Assembly (NCBI GenBank): GCA_904420095.1
Contig: CAJFUB010000034.1
Span: forward strand, 1 to 40,842
Source: an uncultured Clostridia bacterium
GTDB taxonomy: Bacteria > Bacillota > Clostridia > UBA1212 > UBA1255
DNA length: 40,842 nt
Reading direction: 5' to 3'
The stretch's first letter is position 1, and every line of letters starts with the position of its first letter. Below the pieces are notes generated by a model. It saw nothing but the letters and a program-made list of their open reading frames with translations, had not been told where the DNA came from and did not search any database. Positions 1-7,700 of the stretch are shown piece after piece. Position numbers and translations under genes: made by a program.

Positions 1-1364
1 CGTATGCAGTGCTTAGCGGCAGCGACAAGGGCGCGGATGCTAAGAGCTACACACTGACCATTCAGGGCAGCGGCAACTTCAGTGGCACGGCGACAAAGGA
101 ATGGAGCATTGCCAAGCGTGCGCTGACTTCCGATCTATTCACCGTCACGGGCAGCTATACCTATGACGGCACGGCGCAAGAGGCGACATATACCGTCTCT
201 GATACAGCAGGCAACCTCACGGCAAACGACTTTTCCGTGGCCTACAAAAACAATGTGCGTGCAGGCAATACGGCGTCCATCGTCTTTACTGCAACAGAAG
301 GCGGTAATTACAGCGGCGAGGTGCAGCTCAGCTTCACCATCGCCAAGGCCGTTTACGATATGAGCGGAATATCGTTTGAGGATGCAAGCTACGTCTACGA
401 CGGCACCGCCAAGACGCTCGTCATTACAGGTACGCTGCCTGCAGGCGTGACGGTGTCATACAGTGCAAACAGCTTGACCAACGTGGACAGCCTCGAAGTA
501 ACGGCGACCTTTACGGGCGACGCGGATAATTACGAGACAATTCCCTCCATGACGGCAACGCTCACCATCACGCAGGCAGCCTATGACATCAGCGGCATTA
601 CGCTTGAGGATGCGACCGTCACCTATGACGGGCAGCCTCATACGCTGAAAATTACGGGCACGCTCCCGAGCGGCGTCACTGTGACCTACGAAAACAACGG
701 TCAGACGGCAGCGGGCAGCTATATCATAACGGCGATTTTAACGGGCAGCGACGAGTCCCACCCGATCCATTCCATGACGGCGACGCTGACGATCGAAAAG
801 GCGACCTACGACATGAGCGGCGTGACCTTTGAAAATGCGACTTATACTTATGACGGCAGCGAAAAGACGCTTGCCATCGGCGGCGTGCTTCCTGCAGGCG
901 TTACAGTGGAATACACGACGAACACGCTCATTGAGGCGGGCAGCCTCGGCGTGACGGCGACCTTTACGGGCGACGCTGAAAACTACGAGGCGATTTCGCC
1001 CATGACGGCGACGCTGACAATCGAAAAGGCGACGCCTGAATACACCAAGCCCGAGGGCATCACGGCGATCGTAGGACAGACGCTGGATGAGATTGCGCTA
1101 CCGGAGGGCTGGAGCTGGACAGACGGCTCGCTTACGCTCAATGAAGAAGGCGAAACGGTCATCACAGCAGTCTACACCCCTGAGGACACGGAAAACTATA
1201 ATCCTGTCACAGTGGAAGTCACCGTCACGGTAGAGCCTGCGGGCCTGTCCGACTGGGTGATCGTACTCATTACAGTCGTCAGTATTGCGGCCGTGGTCGG
1301 TATTATTGTAATCATTCTTTTTGCACGCAAAAAGAAGAAGGAGGACGAGGAAGAAGCGAAATAA
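1..1364 (+). CDS. C-terminal part of a large MBG-repeat surface protein (5' end outside window)
   Basis: The reading frame is open to the left edge (codons from position 3), so the visible 450 or so residues are only the C-terminal part. The protein consists of beta-sandwich repeats with the recurring pattern YDMSG...YDG...LPAGVTV...ATFTGD..NYE...MTATLTI, typical of MBG/bacterial Ig-like modules in cell-surface proteins. Three near-identical units of 75-76 residues lie between about 350 and 1035. A distinct last domain follows (ATPEYTKPEGITAIVGQTL...), then a single hydrophobic helix (about 1255-1320) and a cytoplasmic RKKKKEDEEEAK tail. I infer a protein anchored by its C-terminal membrane helix with a long extracellular stalk. 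No LPxTG motif is seen. Ligand or enzymatic function cannot be told from this part. Confidence 0.85.
   Translation, partial: YAVLSGSDKGADAKSYTLTIQGSGNFSGTATKEWSIAKRALTSDLFTVTGSYTYDGTAQEATYTVSDTAGNLTANDFSVAYKNNVRAGNTASIVFTATEGGNYSGEVQLSFTIAKAVYDMSGISFEDASYVYDGTAKTLVITGTLPAGVTVSYSANSLTNVDSLEVTATFTGDADNYETIPSMTATLTITQAAYDISGITLEDATVTYDGQPHTLKITGTLPSGVTVTYENNGQTAAGSYIITAILTGSDESHPIHSMTATLTIEKATYDMSGVTFENATYTYDGSEKTLAIGGVLPAGVTVEYTTNTLIEAGSLGVTATFTGDAENYEAISPMTATLTIEKATPEYTKPEGITAIVGQTLDEIALPEGWSWTDGSLTLNEEGETVITAVYTPEDTENYNPVTVEVTVTVEPAGLSDWVIVLITVVSIAAVVGIIVIILFARKKKKEDEEEAK
351..1037 (+). repeat. Three tandem 75-76-codon protein repeats (MBG-like)
   Basis: The Tyr codon of the YD(M/I)SG motif recurs at 354, 582 and 807, giving periods of 228 and 225 nt. 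Each unit ends in SMTATLTI or PMTATLTI followed by a Lys or Gln. The DNA copies have clearly diverged, so this is an old domain duplication and not a recent one. Confidence 0.75.
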
Positions 1365-1417
1365 GGAAGCGCAAATGTAACAGATACCGGCTGTAAAAAA
1401 ACAGCGTTTAAAGGAAG

Positions 1418-1462
1418 GGGAAGCACCGTTCGTCAAAAAGGATGAGCCGTGCTTCTTTTTTT
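1418..1462 (+). terminator. Rho-independent terminator of the surface-protein gene
   Basis: GAAGCAC (1420-1426) pairs with GTGCTTC (1449-1455). An inner TCGTC/GATGA pairing extends the hairpin. Seven T residues follow (1456-1462). It lies about 55 nt after the stop codon. Confidence 0.8.
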
Positions 1463-1478
1463 AGAAAATACAGACCGT

Positions 1479-2302
1479 TCAATCAAAATTTTGCTTTTGC
1501 GTACAATATAGGTCTGTGATATGTTCCTGACCGCTAAAGGATATCGCAAAAAAGGGCTGCGAACTCTTTTTACGTGAGTTCACAGCTCCTTTTCGGGACA
1601 TTTTTACGGCCCCGTTTCCGCTAAGCGCTTCTGCAATCCTGCGTATGCAGGCCAAAACGGCTTCGTCATTTTCCTTGCGCTTCAGCAGGATAACCTCCAG
1701 CATGTCCCCGTAATACATTGATTTCCAATCATCCCAGTTCAGGCATTCCTCCAGTCCGATGATCGACCAGGCCAGATCGTGCGCATAGCCGTAGCGCCAG
1801 CTGATCGTATGAAGCAGATCGTGAAACCTCGGCAAAGTTATGACAGTTAAACGTATGCCACATCATCTCTGCAAGCCGTTTCATCCGCTTTTTTTCTGCC
1901 CGCGGGATTGTCCTGTCTAAGACTGTCCGGATCGGGCGATTTCTGCGCGCACTTAAAATCTGGACACAAAAGACGATCTTCTTCATAGCCCGTTATTACG
2001 GCAAACGGAACGCAGCTTTCCTTCAGCTTTGCGATCATGGGGCTGTTCCTGCTTATGGAAGCGGCCGCTTCGTCTCTGAACACGGCGGCATCTGTGACGG
2101 CACGGTAGCGATAGCCTGCAAAGCTAAATAAAAAGTCTATGTTATCCGCGGCGCCGCCGTCATCGTCGTCACGCTCGTTGATCAGCCTGTCCGTTTCGGT
2201 CGGCGTTTCCTCAAAGCGCAGGTGCAGGGAGCTGCGGCTGCAGACAGTGTCAAAAAGAAAAAAATATTTTTCCCGCACTTGTTGTACGGACCGTTTTCCC
2301 AT
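1479..2302 (-). pseudogene. Frame-broken gene of unknown function
   Basis: Read on the minus strand, protein-like sequence continues through three frames in turn. The first runs from an ATG at 2302 to about 1990 and includes NSPMIAKLKESCVPFAVITG. The second runs from about 1985 to 1830 and includes RAEKKRMKRLAEMMWHTF. The third runs from about 1850 to 1479 and includes RFHDLLHTISWRYGYAHD, followed by DLAWSIIGLEECLNWDDW. No single frame covers the region, yet the stretches follow one another without a gap. I infer one ancestral gene of about 270 codons with two frameshifts. I do not recognise the family. The alternative of two or three small overlapping genes is less likely, because no good ribosome binding site precedes the inner segments. 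Confidence 0.5.
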
Positions 2303-2443
2303 ACATTACAATATGCAGTGCGTCCGCTTTTCAAGGTCCTATCCTCGAGATATAGAGACAGATGCAAAGCAATGAATAAAATTCGTGCCTGCAAATCCGC
2401 AAAACGGGACAGAAAAGGGAAGTCTTGGCATACAGATCACCTC

Positions 2444-2474
2444 TTGATTTTTTTGTGTTTTTTGTATTTATAAT
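2444..2474 (+). promoter_or_regulatory. Weak candidate promoter before the HTH-like gene
   Basis: TTGATT (2444-2449) and a perfect TATAAT (2469-2474) are separated by 19 nt, longer than the usual 17. It lies in the AT-rich gap ahead of the gene at 2593. The rest of the 2303-2592 gap shows no convincing gene. Confidence 0.35.
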
Positions 2475-2592
2475 AACAGGGAGGAAAAATGTCAACATTT
2501 CCCTTTTATCTGCATAGGAGGCGGGGAGACTTTTCCCCCGGACTGTGATATTATTTCAGTATTACAGCTTTTTTTGCTAAGGAGTTGAAGAA

Positions 2593-3093
2593 ATGAACGG
2601 CGGATGGGATGATATTACCAAAGCAGAGCTTACGGAGCTTGCCAAAGAGCTTACAGACCGCATGATTGCGGATAAATATGGCGTAACGGTTGGACAAGTT
2701 CGATATAAACGGAAAAAATACGGTATCACCATGTATGATCTGGCATGCCAGGCCGCGCTGCAGGAGGGGATCGTCGGGCGGCGCAATATTAAAGCGAGCG
2801 CTGCAAAGGATTGGCTGCTGGACAGAAAGCATATCGATCCGCTGGCCAAGGCGCTTACGCAATACGCTTTCCGGAGCGGTCCGGTCGAAAACATGCATGC
2901 GGAAGGCAGGCTTACGGATGAAGATATGAAAATACTCAATCAATTCATGGTAAATCGTTTGGCAGGATTACTGCAGAAGGCCTTAGACGGAGCATGGGAA
3001 GAAATTGCCGATGTTCTTGACCGCTATATCACATTCAGCCGCGGATGGGACAGTGCAATTCCCGTCATGACGGAATTTAAGGAAAAATTTTGA
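2593..3093 (+). CDS. Small HTH-like protein of unknown function
   Basis: A 166-residue protein with a good ribosome binding site (AAGGAG, 8 nt before the ATG). Residues about 10-45 read as a helix-turn-helix (ELAKELTDRMIADKYGVTVG followed by QVRYKRKKYGI), the pattern of resolvase- or GcrA-like DNA-binding segments, so DNA binding is a reasonable inference. The remainder is helical, soluble and unrecognised. No membrane segment or signal peptide is present. It is followed after 38 nt by a PPC-domain gene and then an ACT-domain gene on the same strand, so the three may be co-transcribed. There is no evidence for a specific target. Confidence 0.7.
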   Translation: MNGGWDDITKAELTELAKELTDRMIADKYGVTVGQVRYKRKKYGITMYDLACQAALQEGIVGRRNIKASAAKDWLLDRKHIDPLAKALTQYAFRSGPVENMHAEGRLTDEDMKILNQFMVNRLAGLLQKALDGAWEEIADVLDRYITFSRGWDSAIPVMTEFKEKF

Positions 3094-3131
3094 TTTTGCG
3101 AGAAAGCAAGGTATCATCAGGAGGCGTTTAT

Positions 3132-3554
3132 ATGGAATACAGGAAATTTGACGACATCATTATAGCAAGAATCGACAAAGGAGAAGAAATTATTGAGAAG
3201 GTAAAAGAAATTGCGTCAATGGAACGGATTGCGCTGGCAAGCGTGCAGGCCATTGGAGCTGTTAACCGCTTTACGGCCGGAGTTTTTCAAACGGAGAAGA
3301 AAAAATATTTGGCAAATGACTTTAACGGCTGCTTTGAAATCGTATCGCTGACGGGAACGATCAGCACGATGCAGGATGAGGTTTACTGCCATTTCCATAT
3401 CAGCGCGGGAAACGAACGCGGGGAAGTTTTCGGAGGACATTTAAACAGCGCGACTGTAAGCGCAACATGTGAAATGGTGATTCAAATCATAAACGGAAGA
3501 GCCGATAGACGCTATGATGAAGAGACCGGCCTGAATTTATATCAATTTTTGTAA
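3132..3554 (+). CDS. PPC/DUF296-domain protein
   Basis: The 140-residue product has the sequence features of the PPC (plants and prokaryotes conserved, DUF296) fold: IARIDKGEEIIEKVKEIA at the N-terminus, LASVQAIGAVNRF, the EIVSLTGTIS strand, then CHFHISAGNERGEVFGGHL, which carries the His residues typical of the family's putative metal site. Bacterial members are trimeric and are often annotated as DNA-binding proteins, but their function is poorly known. The start at 3132 is chosen because AGGAGG (3119-3124) precedes that ATG by 7 nt. An upstream in-frame start at 3090 would overlap the previous gene and lacks a site of this quality. Confidence 0.82.
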   Translation: MEYRKFDDIIIARIDKGEEIIEKVKEIASMERIALASVQAIGAVNRFTAGVFQTEKKKYLANDFNGCFEIVSLTGTISTMQDEVYCHFHISAGNERGEVFGGHLNSATVSATCEMVIQIINGRADRRYDEETGLNLYQFL

Positions 3555-3608
3555 AACCTGCGGCGGCATCCCGGCAGGGATTTGATATTTTAGTATTGGA
3601 GGCTACCT

Positions 3609-3974
3609 ATGGAAATCAAGCGCATAGACTATGACTTTTCAATTTGCAAAGTAGAAGATTTTTCTCTGATTAACCTTACGATGGAATACTGCTTTTTCGC
3701 AAAAACCGACGAAGAAAACTCAATTGTCTGCATCACAGAGTATGTCCCGGAAAATACGATTGCATGCGATCCCGGGTGGAAAGCGTTCAGAATACAAGGC
3801 GTTTTGGATTTTTCGCTGATCGGGATCCTTTCCGAATTATCGACTTTGCTGGCCGAAAATAAAATCGGAATCTTTGCCGTTTCTACGTATAATACGGACT
3901 ATATTTTAACAAAAAAGGAAAACTACGACAAAGCGCTGGAAATATTATCCAAAGCGGGATACCGCGTGATCTGA
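3609..3974 (+). CDS. ACT-domain protein (ACT_7/CASTOR-like)
   Basis: A 121-residue protein resembling stand-alone ACT-domain proteins of the ACT_7/CASTOR-like group. The pattern is CITEYVPENTIACDPGWKAF, then RIQGVLDFSLIGILSELSTL and LAENKIGIFAVSTYNTDYIL, ending with a typical ACT tail (KALEILSKAGYRVI). Such proteins are thought to bind amino acids or similar small ligands, and no catalytic domain is attached here. A GGAGG site precedes the ATG by 8 nt. It is probably the last gene of a three-gene cluster and is followed by an inverted repeat. Confidence 0.8.
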   Translation: MEIKRIDYDFSICKVEDFSLINLTMEYCFFAKTDEENSIVCITEYVPENTIACDPGWKAFRIQGVLDFSLIGILSELSTLLAENKIGIFAVSTYNTDYILTKKENYDKALEILSKAGYRVI

Positions 3975-4007
3975 CGAAGTCGCCGCGCAGGAAGAGCGGA
4001 ATAAGAT

Positions 4008-4035
4008 CGGTCGGAACGCGCTTGCATTCCGACCG
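4008..4035. terminator. Hairpin between convergent genes, possible terminator
   Basis: CGGTCGGAA (4008-4016) pairs perfectly with TTCCGACCG (4027-4035) around a 10-nt loop. It sits between the convergent ends at 3974 and 4053. The T-rich stretch (TCTTTTATTTTCT) begins about 14 nt later, so intrinsic termination is only probable. Confidence 0.4.
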
Positions 4036-4052
4036 TCCGTACGAATTGTCTT

Positions 4053-5518
4053 TTATTTTCTATAATAAATACAAATAGCGTTTGAAGAGAGACTGTAATC
4101 CTTTGGAATCTCCAGCGCAGGCTCCGCTCCGTTCATGCCATAATAATACAGGAATCCGATTGAGAAAAAGGCATTCGCTCCCATGACGAAGTGCGCATAT
4201 TCCTCGATCAAATCCTTTCTTGTCGCCGGCAGCAGGATCCGTTCTCCGGCCTCCGCCACAGCTTCGACATATTTGAAAGCAATTTCAGACGTCGCTCCCC
4301 GCAGCAGCTGCTGGATGTTCGACTGGCATTCATACGTCATGATCGGAACGGAAGGGTACAGCTTACCGCCTTTTTTATGCAGATAATCCAGACGGATCAG
4401 GTTTGCGGCCATTTCTTCCTCGTTCGGCGTCAGGGCAAGCTCCGGGCAGTCGAAGATTCTCATAAAAAGATCGGCGTTCGATTCATTTATGATATGATCT
4501 CTGTCGGAAAACGGCCATGCCTGAAACAGGTTTGCATGCTCGATCTGCGCGTAGCCGGAGGTGCGGAAGCTTTTGTGAAGATTGCTCCAGAGAAGCCGGT
4601 TCTTTTGCTGCCCGGCATCCGTGAAGGTCTCGTCCGGGTATTGCACCGTACCGGCGATGCGATAGCTCTTTCCGTTCTGCTCGGGAATTTTACCGCGCCA
4701 TTTTCCGTTGTAAATTTCCAGCATCGAACGGCTCAGCATATCGGCGGCTTCGTAGTAAAGAATCCAAAGCAGCCGGCGCATCGGAAAATCGTTTCCGTAA
4801 AAATCCAGCGCCCGGATTTTGCTTTCGCATGAAAGGATTGCGTCGGTAACCTCGCCGCCGACGCTTCCGTAGACCTCCCCAAGCGCGCGCTGAAAGTCTT
4901 CCCATGTCTGACGGGGATAAATACAAAAATCCGTTATATAATTGCCGCAGGAGATCTCTTTTATAAAATTTTTTCAACTAGGTATTTCAGCTTTTCTTCA
5001 AAATAAACGGGAGCAACACCGATTTCGTCGGCGATTTCACGAATCGTTTTGCTCTTTTCGGAACAGACGACAAAAATCTGTTTCGTCATGATATCGCTGA
5101 TATGATCCCAATAATCGGGAATTCCGTATCCTCCCCACAGAAAAAGCTCAGCAGGAGCATAGGAGGCTTTTCCGCAATTTGTCATAGCGTTCATTCCTTT
5201 CCTGATATTAATTTTTGCATCGAACAGACACCTTTTTACCGTGCCCTTCGGTACGGAAAGCGCCTCCTCCAGCTGGACGGCTCCGTACTGTTTCATTCGC
5301 AAAAACAGATTGAAGCGGTTTTTCGCCATGGCCCAATACCAGGAATAAAAACGTTCGATGCTTTTGCCGCCGTGCAGCGCTTTTACCGCTTCGAAAAGAA
5401 TCTCCTGCATCAGCTCCTCCGAATCGTGCGCGTTTTGCAGGCGCTTATAACAGTACAGATAGGTCGCTTCAATAAGCGATTGATTGATATATCCCGATTC
5501 CGTCGCTCTCATCTCCAT
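4053..5518 (-). pseudogene. Broken long sigma-70 family factor
   Basis: The start (5518) encodes sigma region 2: EATYLYCYKRLQNAHDSEEL, then MQEILFEAVKALHGGKSIER and FYSWYWAMAKNRFNLFLRM. This is followed almost at once by a region 4-like helix (EEALSVPKGTVKRCLFDAK), so about 55-60 residues usually found between them are missing. The frame stops at 4961, after KYLVEKIL. The matching continuation is one frame off: KEISCGNYITDFCIYPRQTW, then DFYGNDFPMRRLLWILY and on to the end at 4053. A one-base loss in the A run at 4969-4974 (A7 to A6) would explain the break. Long sigma factors of this kind, with a roughly 300-residue C-terminal extension ending in LPATRKDL.EEYAHF, are known from Clostridia. 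I infer an inactivated gene, although the homopolymer break could be a sequencing error. The internal deletion could not. Confidence 0.75.
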
Positions 5519-5589
5519 CTTAGAAAAAAATAACCAGTTACACTCATTAAGTTGGGAAACGTGCAGAAAGGTTCGCTATGTCTGATGAC

Positions 5590-5598
5590 ATTATATCA
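5590..5598 (-). promoter_or_regulatory. Extended -10 promoter for the broken sigma gene
   Basis: On the minus strand the sequence reads TGATATAAT (5598-5590), a perfect extended -10 element. No good -35 hexamer is visible. It would give a leader of about 65 nt before the ATG at 5518. Confidence 0.5.
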
Positions 5599-5740
5599 TG
5601 CGTACCGTGATTTATGTTTCTGTATGGCGAAAAGCTGAATTTTGGGTTAATTAAATTTTTGATATTGTTTTTAAGGTATTTTTGTCTGTTTTTTTGCATT
5701 TATATTTATATATCTGCGTTTCAAAACAAAAAGAAATAAA

Positions 5741-5781
5741 ACGAAAGAAATATTACGAAAGCTATTGACAGAAAACGAAAG
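5741..5781 (+). promoter_or_regulatory. Three ACGAAAG direct repeats, probable DeoR-family operator
   Basis: The heptamer ACGAAAG occurs at 5741-5747, 5755-5761 and 5775-5781. The last copy lies between the -35 and -10 elements of the locus promoter, where bound protein would block RNA polymerase. Regulators of the DeoR family such as AgaR recognise repeated TTTCGT-like boxes, the complement of this element, and a DeoR-family gene lies in the downstream operon (11317). The match is inferred from the pattern; binding is untested. Confidence 0.55.
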
Positions 5782-5794
5782 AGTATGATAAGAT
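5765..5794 (+). promoter_or_regulatory. Promoter of the carbohydrate locus
   Basis: A perfect -35 TTGACA (5765-5770) is followed after 18 nt by TAAGAT (5789-5794), preceded by a TG at 5786-5787. Transcription would begin near 5801, upstream of the start codon chosen at 5845. The 5519-5764 stretch before it is AT-rich and holds only the divergent promoters and the operator repeats. Confidence 0.6.
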
Positions 5795-5844
5795 GCGCCA
5801 CAGAGGAAAAACACGACTTCATGCTTGGATTGGAGGCAATGAAA

Positions 5845-7608
5845 ATGATGAATTGCAAATTATGTAAAATGGCTGCGGCATTTTGTGCCGTTTTGCTGGC
5901 GGTATCCGCATTCCTATGGAACATACCGTCTGCGCAGGCAGAATCGGAATGGTCGCTGTACTACTGGGGCTTTGAGAATACCGTAGCAGATGCGGCCGGC
6001 GTATTGACTTCCGGCTCTGAGGGCAGCTTTACCGCCGGAAAGCAGGGGCAGGCACTGGATGCAGCCGCAAACGGCGCAATCAAGTCGGAAAAGCTGACGG
6101 CGGACATGACGAAGGGGTTTACGATGGCCGCCTGGATTTATCTGAATGAAGGGGCGGAGGGATATAATATTATTCTATCGTCCGGAAACACATTGGCCGC
6201 CGGAAATGACCGCTTCCAGCTCCATATCGGCCATGCCAGCGAAGAGCTCGGCGGCGGTTATCTTCTGGCGTACGCGCCTGCCATAGCTCCCGAAGCATTT
6301 CCCGGCGACGCGGAAGCTGATTTGCTGGAGGCCTGCTTTGTGGCGTATGAAACCTGGACGCACGCGGCAGTCACATTTAACGGAGAAAAGGCGGTTCTGT
6401 ACATAAACGGCGCGCCCGTGCTGGAACAGACTGCCTCCGGCGCCATTGAAACGATTCCCCTGTATCAGCAGATAACGGTAGGCGCGCTGAATCATGATGC
6501 CGCTACGTTCCAATTTAACGGCGCGATTGACGAGGCCGTATACGGAAACTATCCCATGAAGGCTGAGCAGATTGCGGCCATGGCCTCCGATCCGTCCGCA
6601 GCAGCCGGCGATTTGGATGCCTGGGCAAAGGGAACGAAGACCATAACGCCGGATTCCATTGTGACGCCGGCAGAGCCCTCCTCGGATCCTTCCACATTGC
6701 CGCCTGGCGGCAGCACGGTGTATTATTGGCCGCTGGACGATGATTCCTCGGACCTGTCTCACCACGAAATATATTTTGACGAGTACGGAATTGGACTGGA
6801 GTACACGGAGGGAGCGGTAAATCAAGGCGTAGATACTTCTTTTGGCGGCACCGTTTCCGTACCGTTTGAAGAGGAGCAGGATTTCAGCTGCTTCACCATG
6901 TCGTTCTGGATGCGCTGGGACGGCTCGGAGGCCGGCTATGGAGCTCTGTTTGCGGCGGGCGGCAAGGAGCATCCGTACCATATCGAAATGTATATAACCA
7001 CAGACGGCGGTGATACCGCATATCTGGCCTTCTACAATGTGGCCATGGGCAGCGCCATGGAGGGCATATGCCCCATTGAAGCGGGGGAGCTGTACCATGT
7101 GGCCTGTACGTATGATGGGGCGAAACTCAATGTTTATGTGAACGGAGAAATTGCATTGAGCACGCAGGCGGCCGTGGACACAGCAGGCTTTGGCAGCAAT
7201 TACGATGTACTGGCGCTGGGATGTCTTGTAGACGAAACCTTGCCCTTCATCGGCATGCTGGACGAAGTAATCCTGGCGGACTATGCTTTTGATGAAGCGC
7301 TGATCACAAAGCTCTATAACAGTCCGGCAGAGGGTGCGGCGGATGTGCTGAAGCTGGTGCAGGCAAACTATCCGGAGAATTATGCGCCGGCAACCCTGGC
7401 ACCAACGCCTACGAAGGCGCCGGCGACGGCTGCGGCAACGCAAGCGGCTACAGCGGCGGCAAAAACGCCGGTAAACACTACTAAGGCGCCTGCAGAAGCA
7501 GATCGTACAACGACCGTGGTGGTAATCATTATTGTGATTACTGTGGTAATTATTGCCGCCGCTATTACCGTTGTACTGGTGATGAAAAAGAAAGCAGCAA
7601 AGAAATAG
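5845..7608 (+). CDS. Surface protein with two LamG-like domains and a C-terminal membrane anchor
   Basis: A 587-residue exported protein, the first gene of the carbohydrate locus. The start at 5845 is preferred because GGAGG (5832-5836) lies 8 nt ahead and a farther upstream ATG (5785) falls inside the promoter. The signal peptide runs to about residue 32 (hydrophobic core ...LLAVSAFLWNIPSAQA, then ESEW). Two concanavalin A-like/LamG_3 jelly-roll domains follow (about 35-235 and 270-480), each with the pattern FTMAAWIY or FTMSFWMR, later WTHAAVTFNGEKAVLYINGA or YHVACTYDGAKLNVYVNGE. A Thr/Ala/Pro-rich linker, a strong membrane helix (VVVIIIVITVVIIAAAITVV) and an MKKKAAKK tail complete it. The probable role is glycan binding at the cell surface. 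No catalytic residues are evident. Confidence 0.85.
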   Translation: MMNCKLCKMAAAFCAVLLAVSAFLWNIPSAQAESEWSLYYWGFENTVADAAGVLTSGSEGSFTAGKQGQALDAAANGAIKSEKLTADMTKGFTMAAWIYLNEGAEGYNIILSSGNTLAAGNDRFQLHIGHASEELGGGYLLAYAPAIAPEAFPGDAEADLLEACFVAYETWTHAAVTFNGEKAVLYINGAPVLEQTASGAIETIPLYQQITVGALNHDAATFQFNGAIDEAVYGNYPMKAEQIAAMASDPSAAAGDLDAWAKGTKTITPDSIVTPAEPSSDPSTLPPGGSTVYYWPLDDDSSDLSHHEIYFDEYGIGLEYTEGAVNQGVDTSFGGTVSVPFEEEQDFSCFTMSFWMRWDGSEAGYGALFAAGGKEHPYHIEMYITTDGGDTAYLAFYNVAMGSAMEGICPIEAGELYHVACTYDGAKLNVYVNGEIALSTQAAVDTAGFGSNYDVLALGCLVDETLPFIGMLDEVILADYAFDEALITKLYNSPAEGAADVLKLVQANYPENYAPATLAPTPTKAPATAAATQAATAAAKTPVNTTKAPAEADRTTTVVVIIIVITVVIIAAAITVVLVMKKKAAKK

Positions 7609-7643
7609 TATCTGCTTTGCATGAATCGTACAAAATCAGAAAG

Positions 7644-7673
7644 GCCTGTGCGCCGTACCTGCGGCGCACAGGC
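7644..7673 (+). other. Perfect 12-bp intergenic hairpin
   Basis: GCCTGTGCGCCG (7644-7655) pairs with CGGCGCACAGGC (7662-7673) around a 6-nt loop. No U-tract follows, so it is not a classical intrinsic terminator. Its place between the abundant surface-protein gene and the metabolic genes suggests an RNA stabiliser or a partial transcription stop that sets relative expression. Confidence 0.65.
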
Positions 7674-7700
7674 AAAAGCAGAAAGGACGTGTCATTTTAT

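Noticed and set aside
2489-2548. A 19-codon + strand frame (start ATG 2489) with GGGAGG just upstream.
   Set aside because: The ribosome binding site would fall at the very 5' end of the predicted transcript, the peptide has no recognisable character, and frames this short arise by chance.
4955-4982. Programmed -1 frameshift joining the two parts of the sigma gene.
   Set aside because: The A6 run is not in the X XXY YYZ arrangement of a slippery heptamer in the upstream frame, and the internal deletion between regions 2 and 4 already indicates decay.
5785-5844. Earlier start (ATG 5785) for the first LamG gene.
   Set aside because: It overlaps the predicted -10 element, lacks a ribosome binding site and would place 20 charged residues before the signal peptide.
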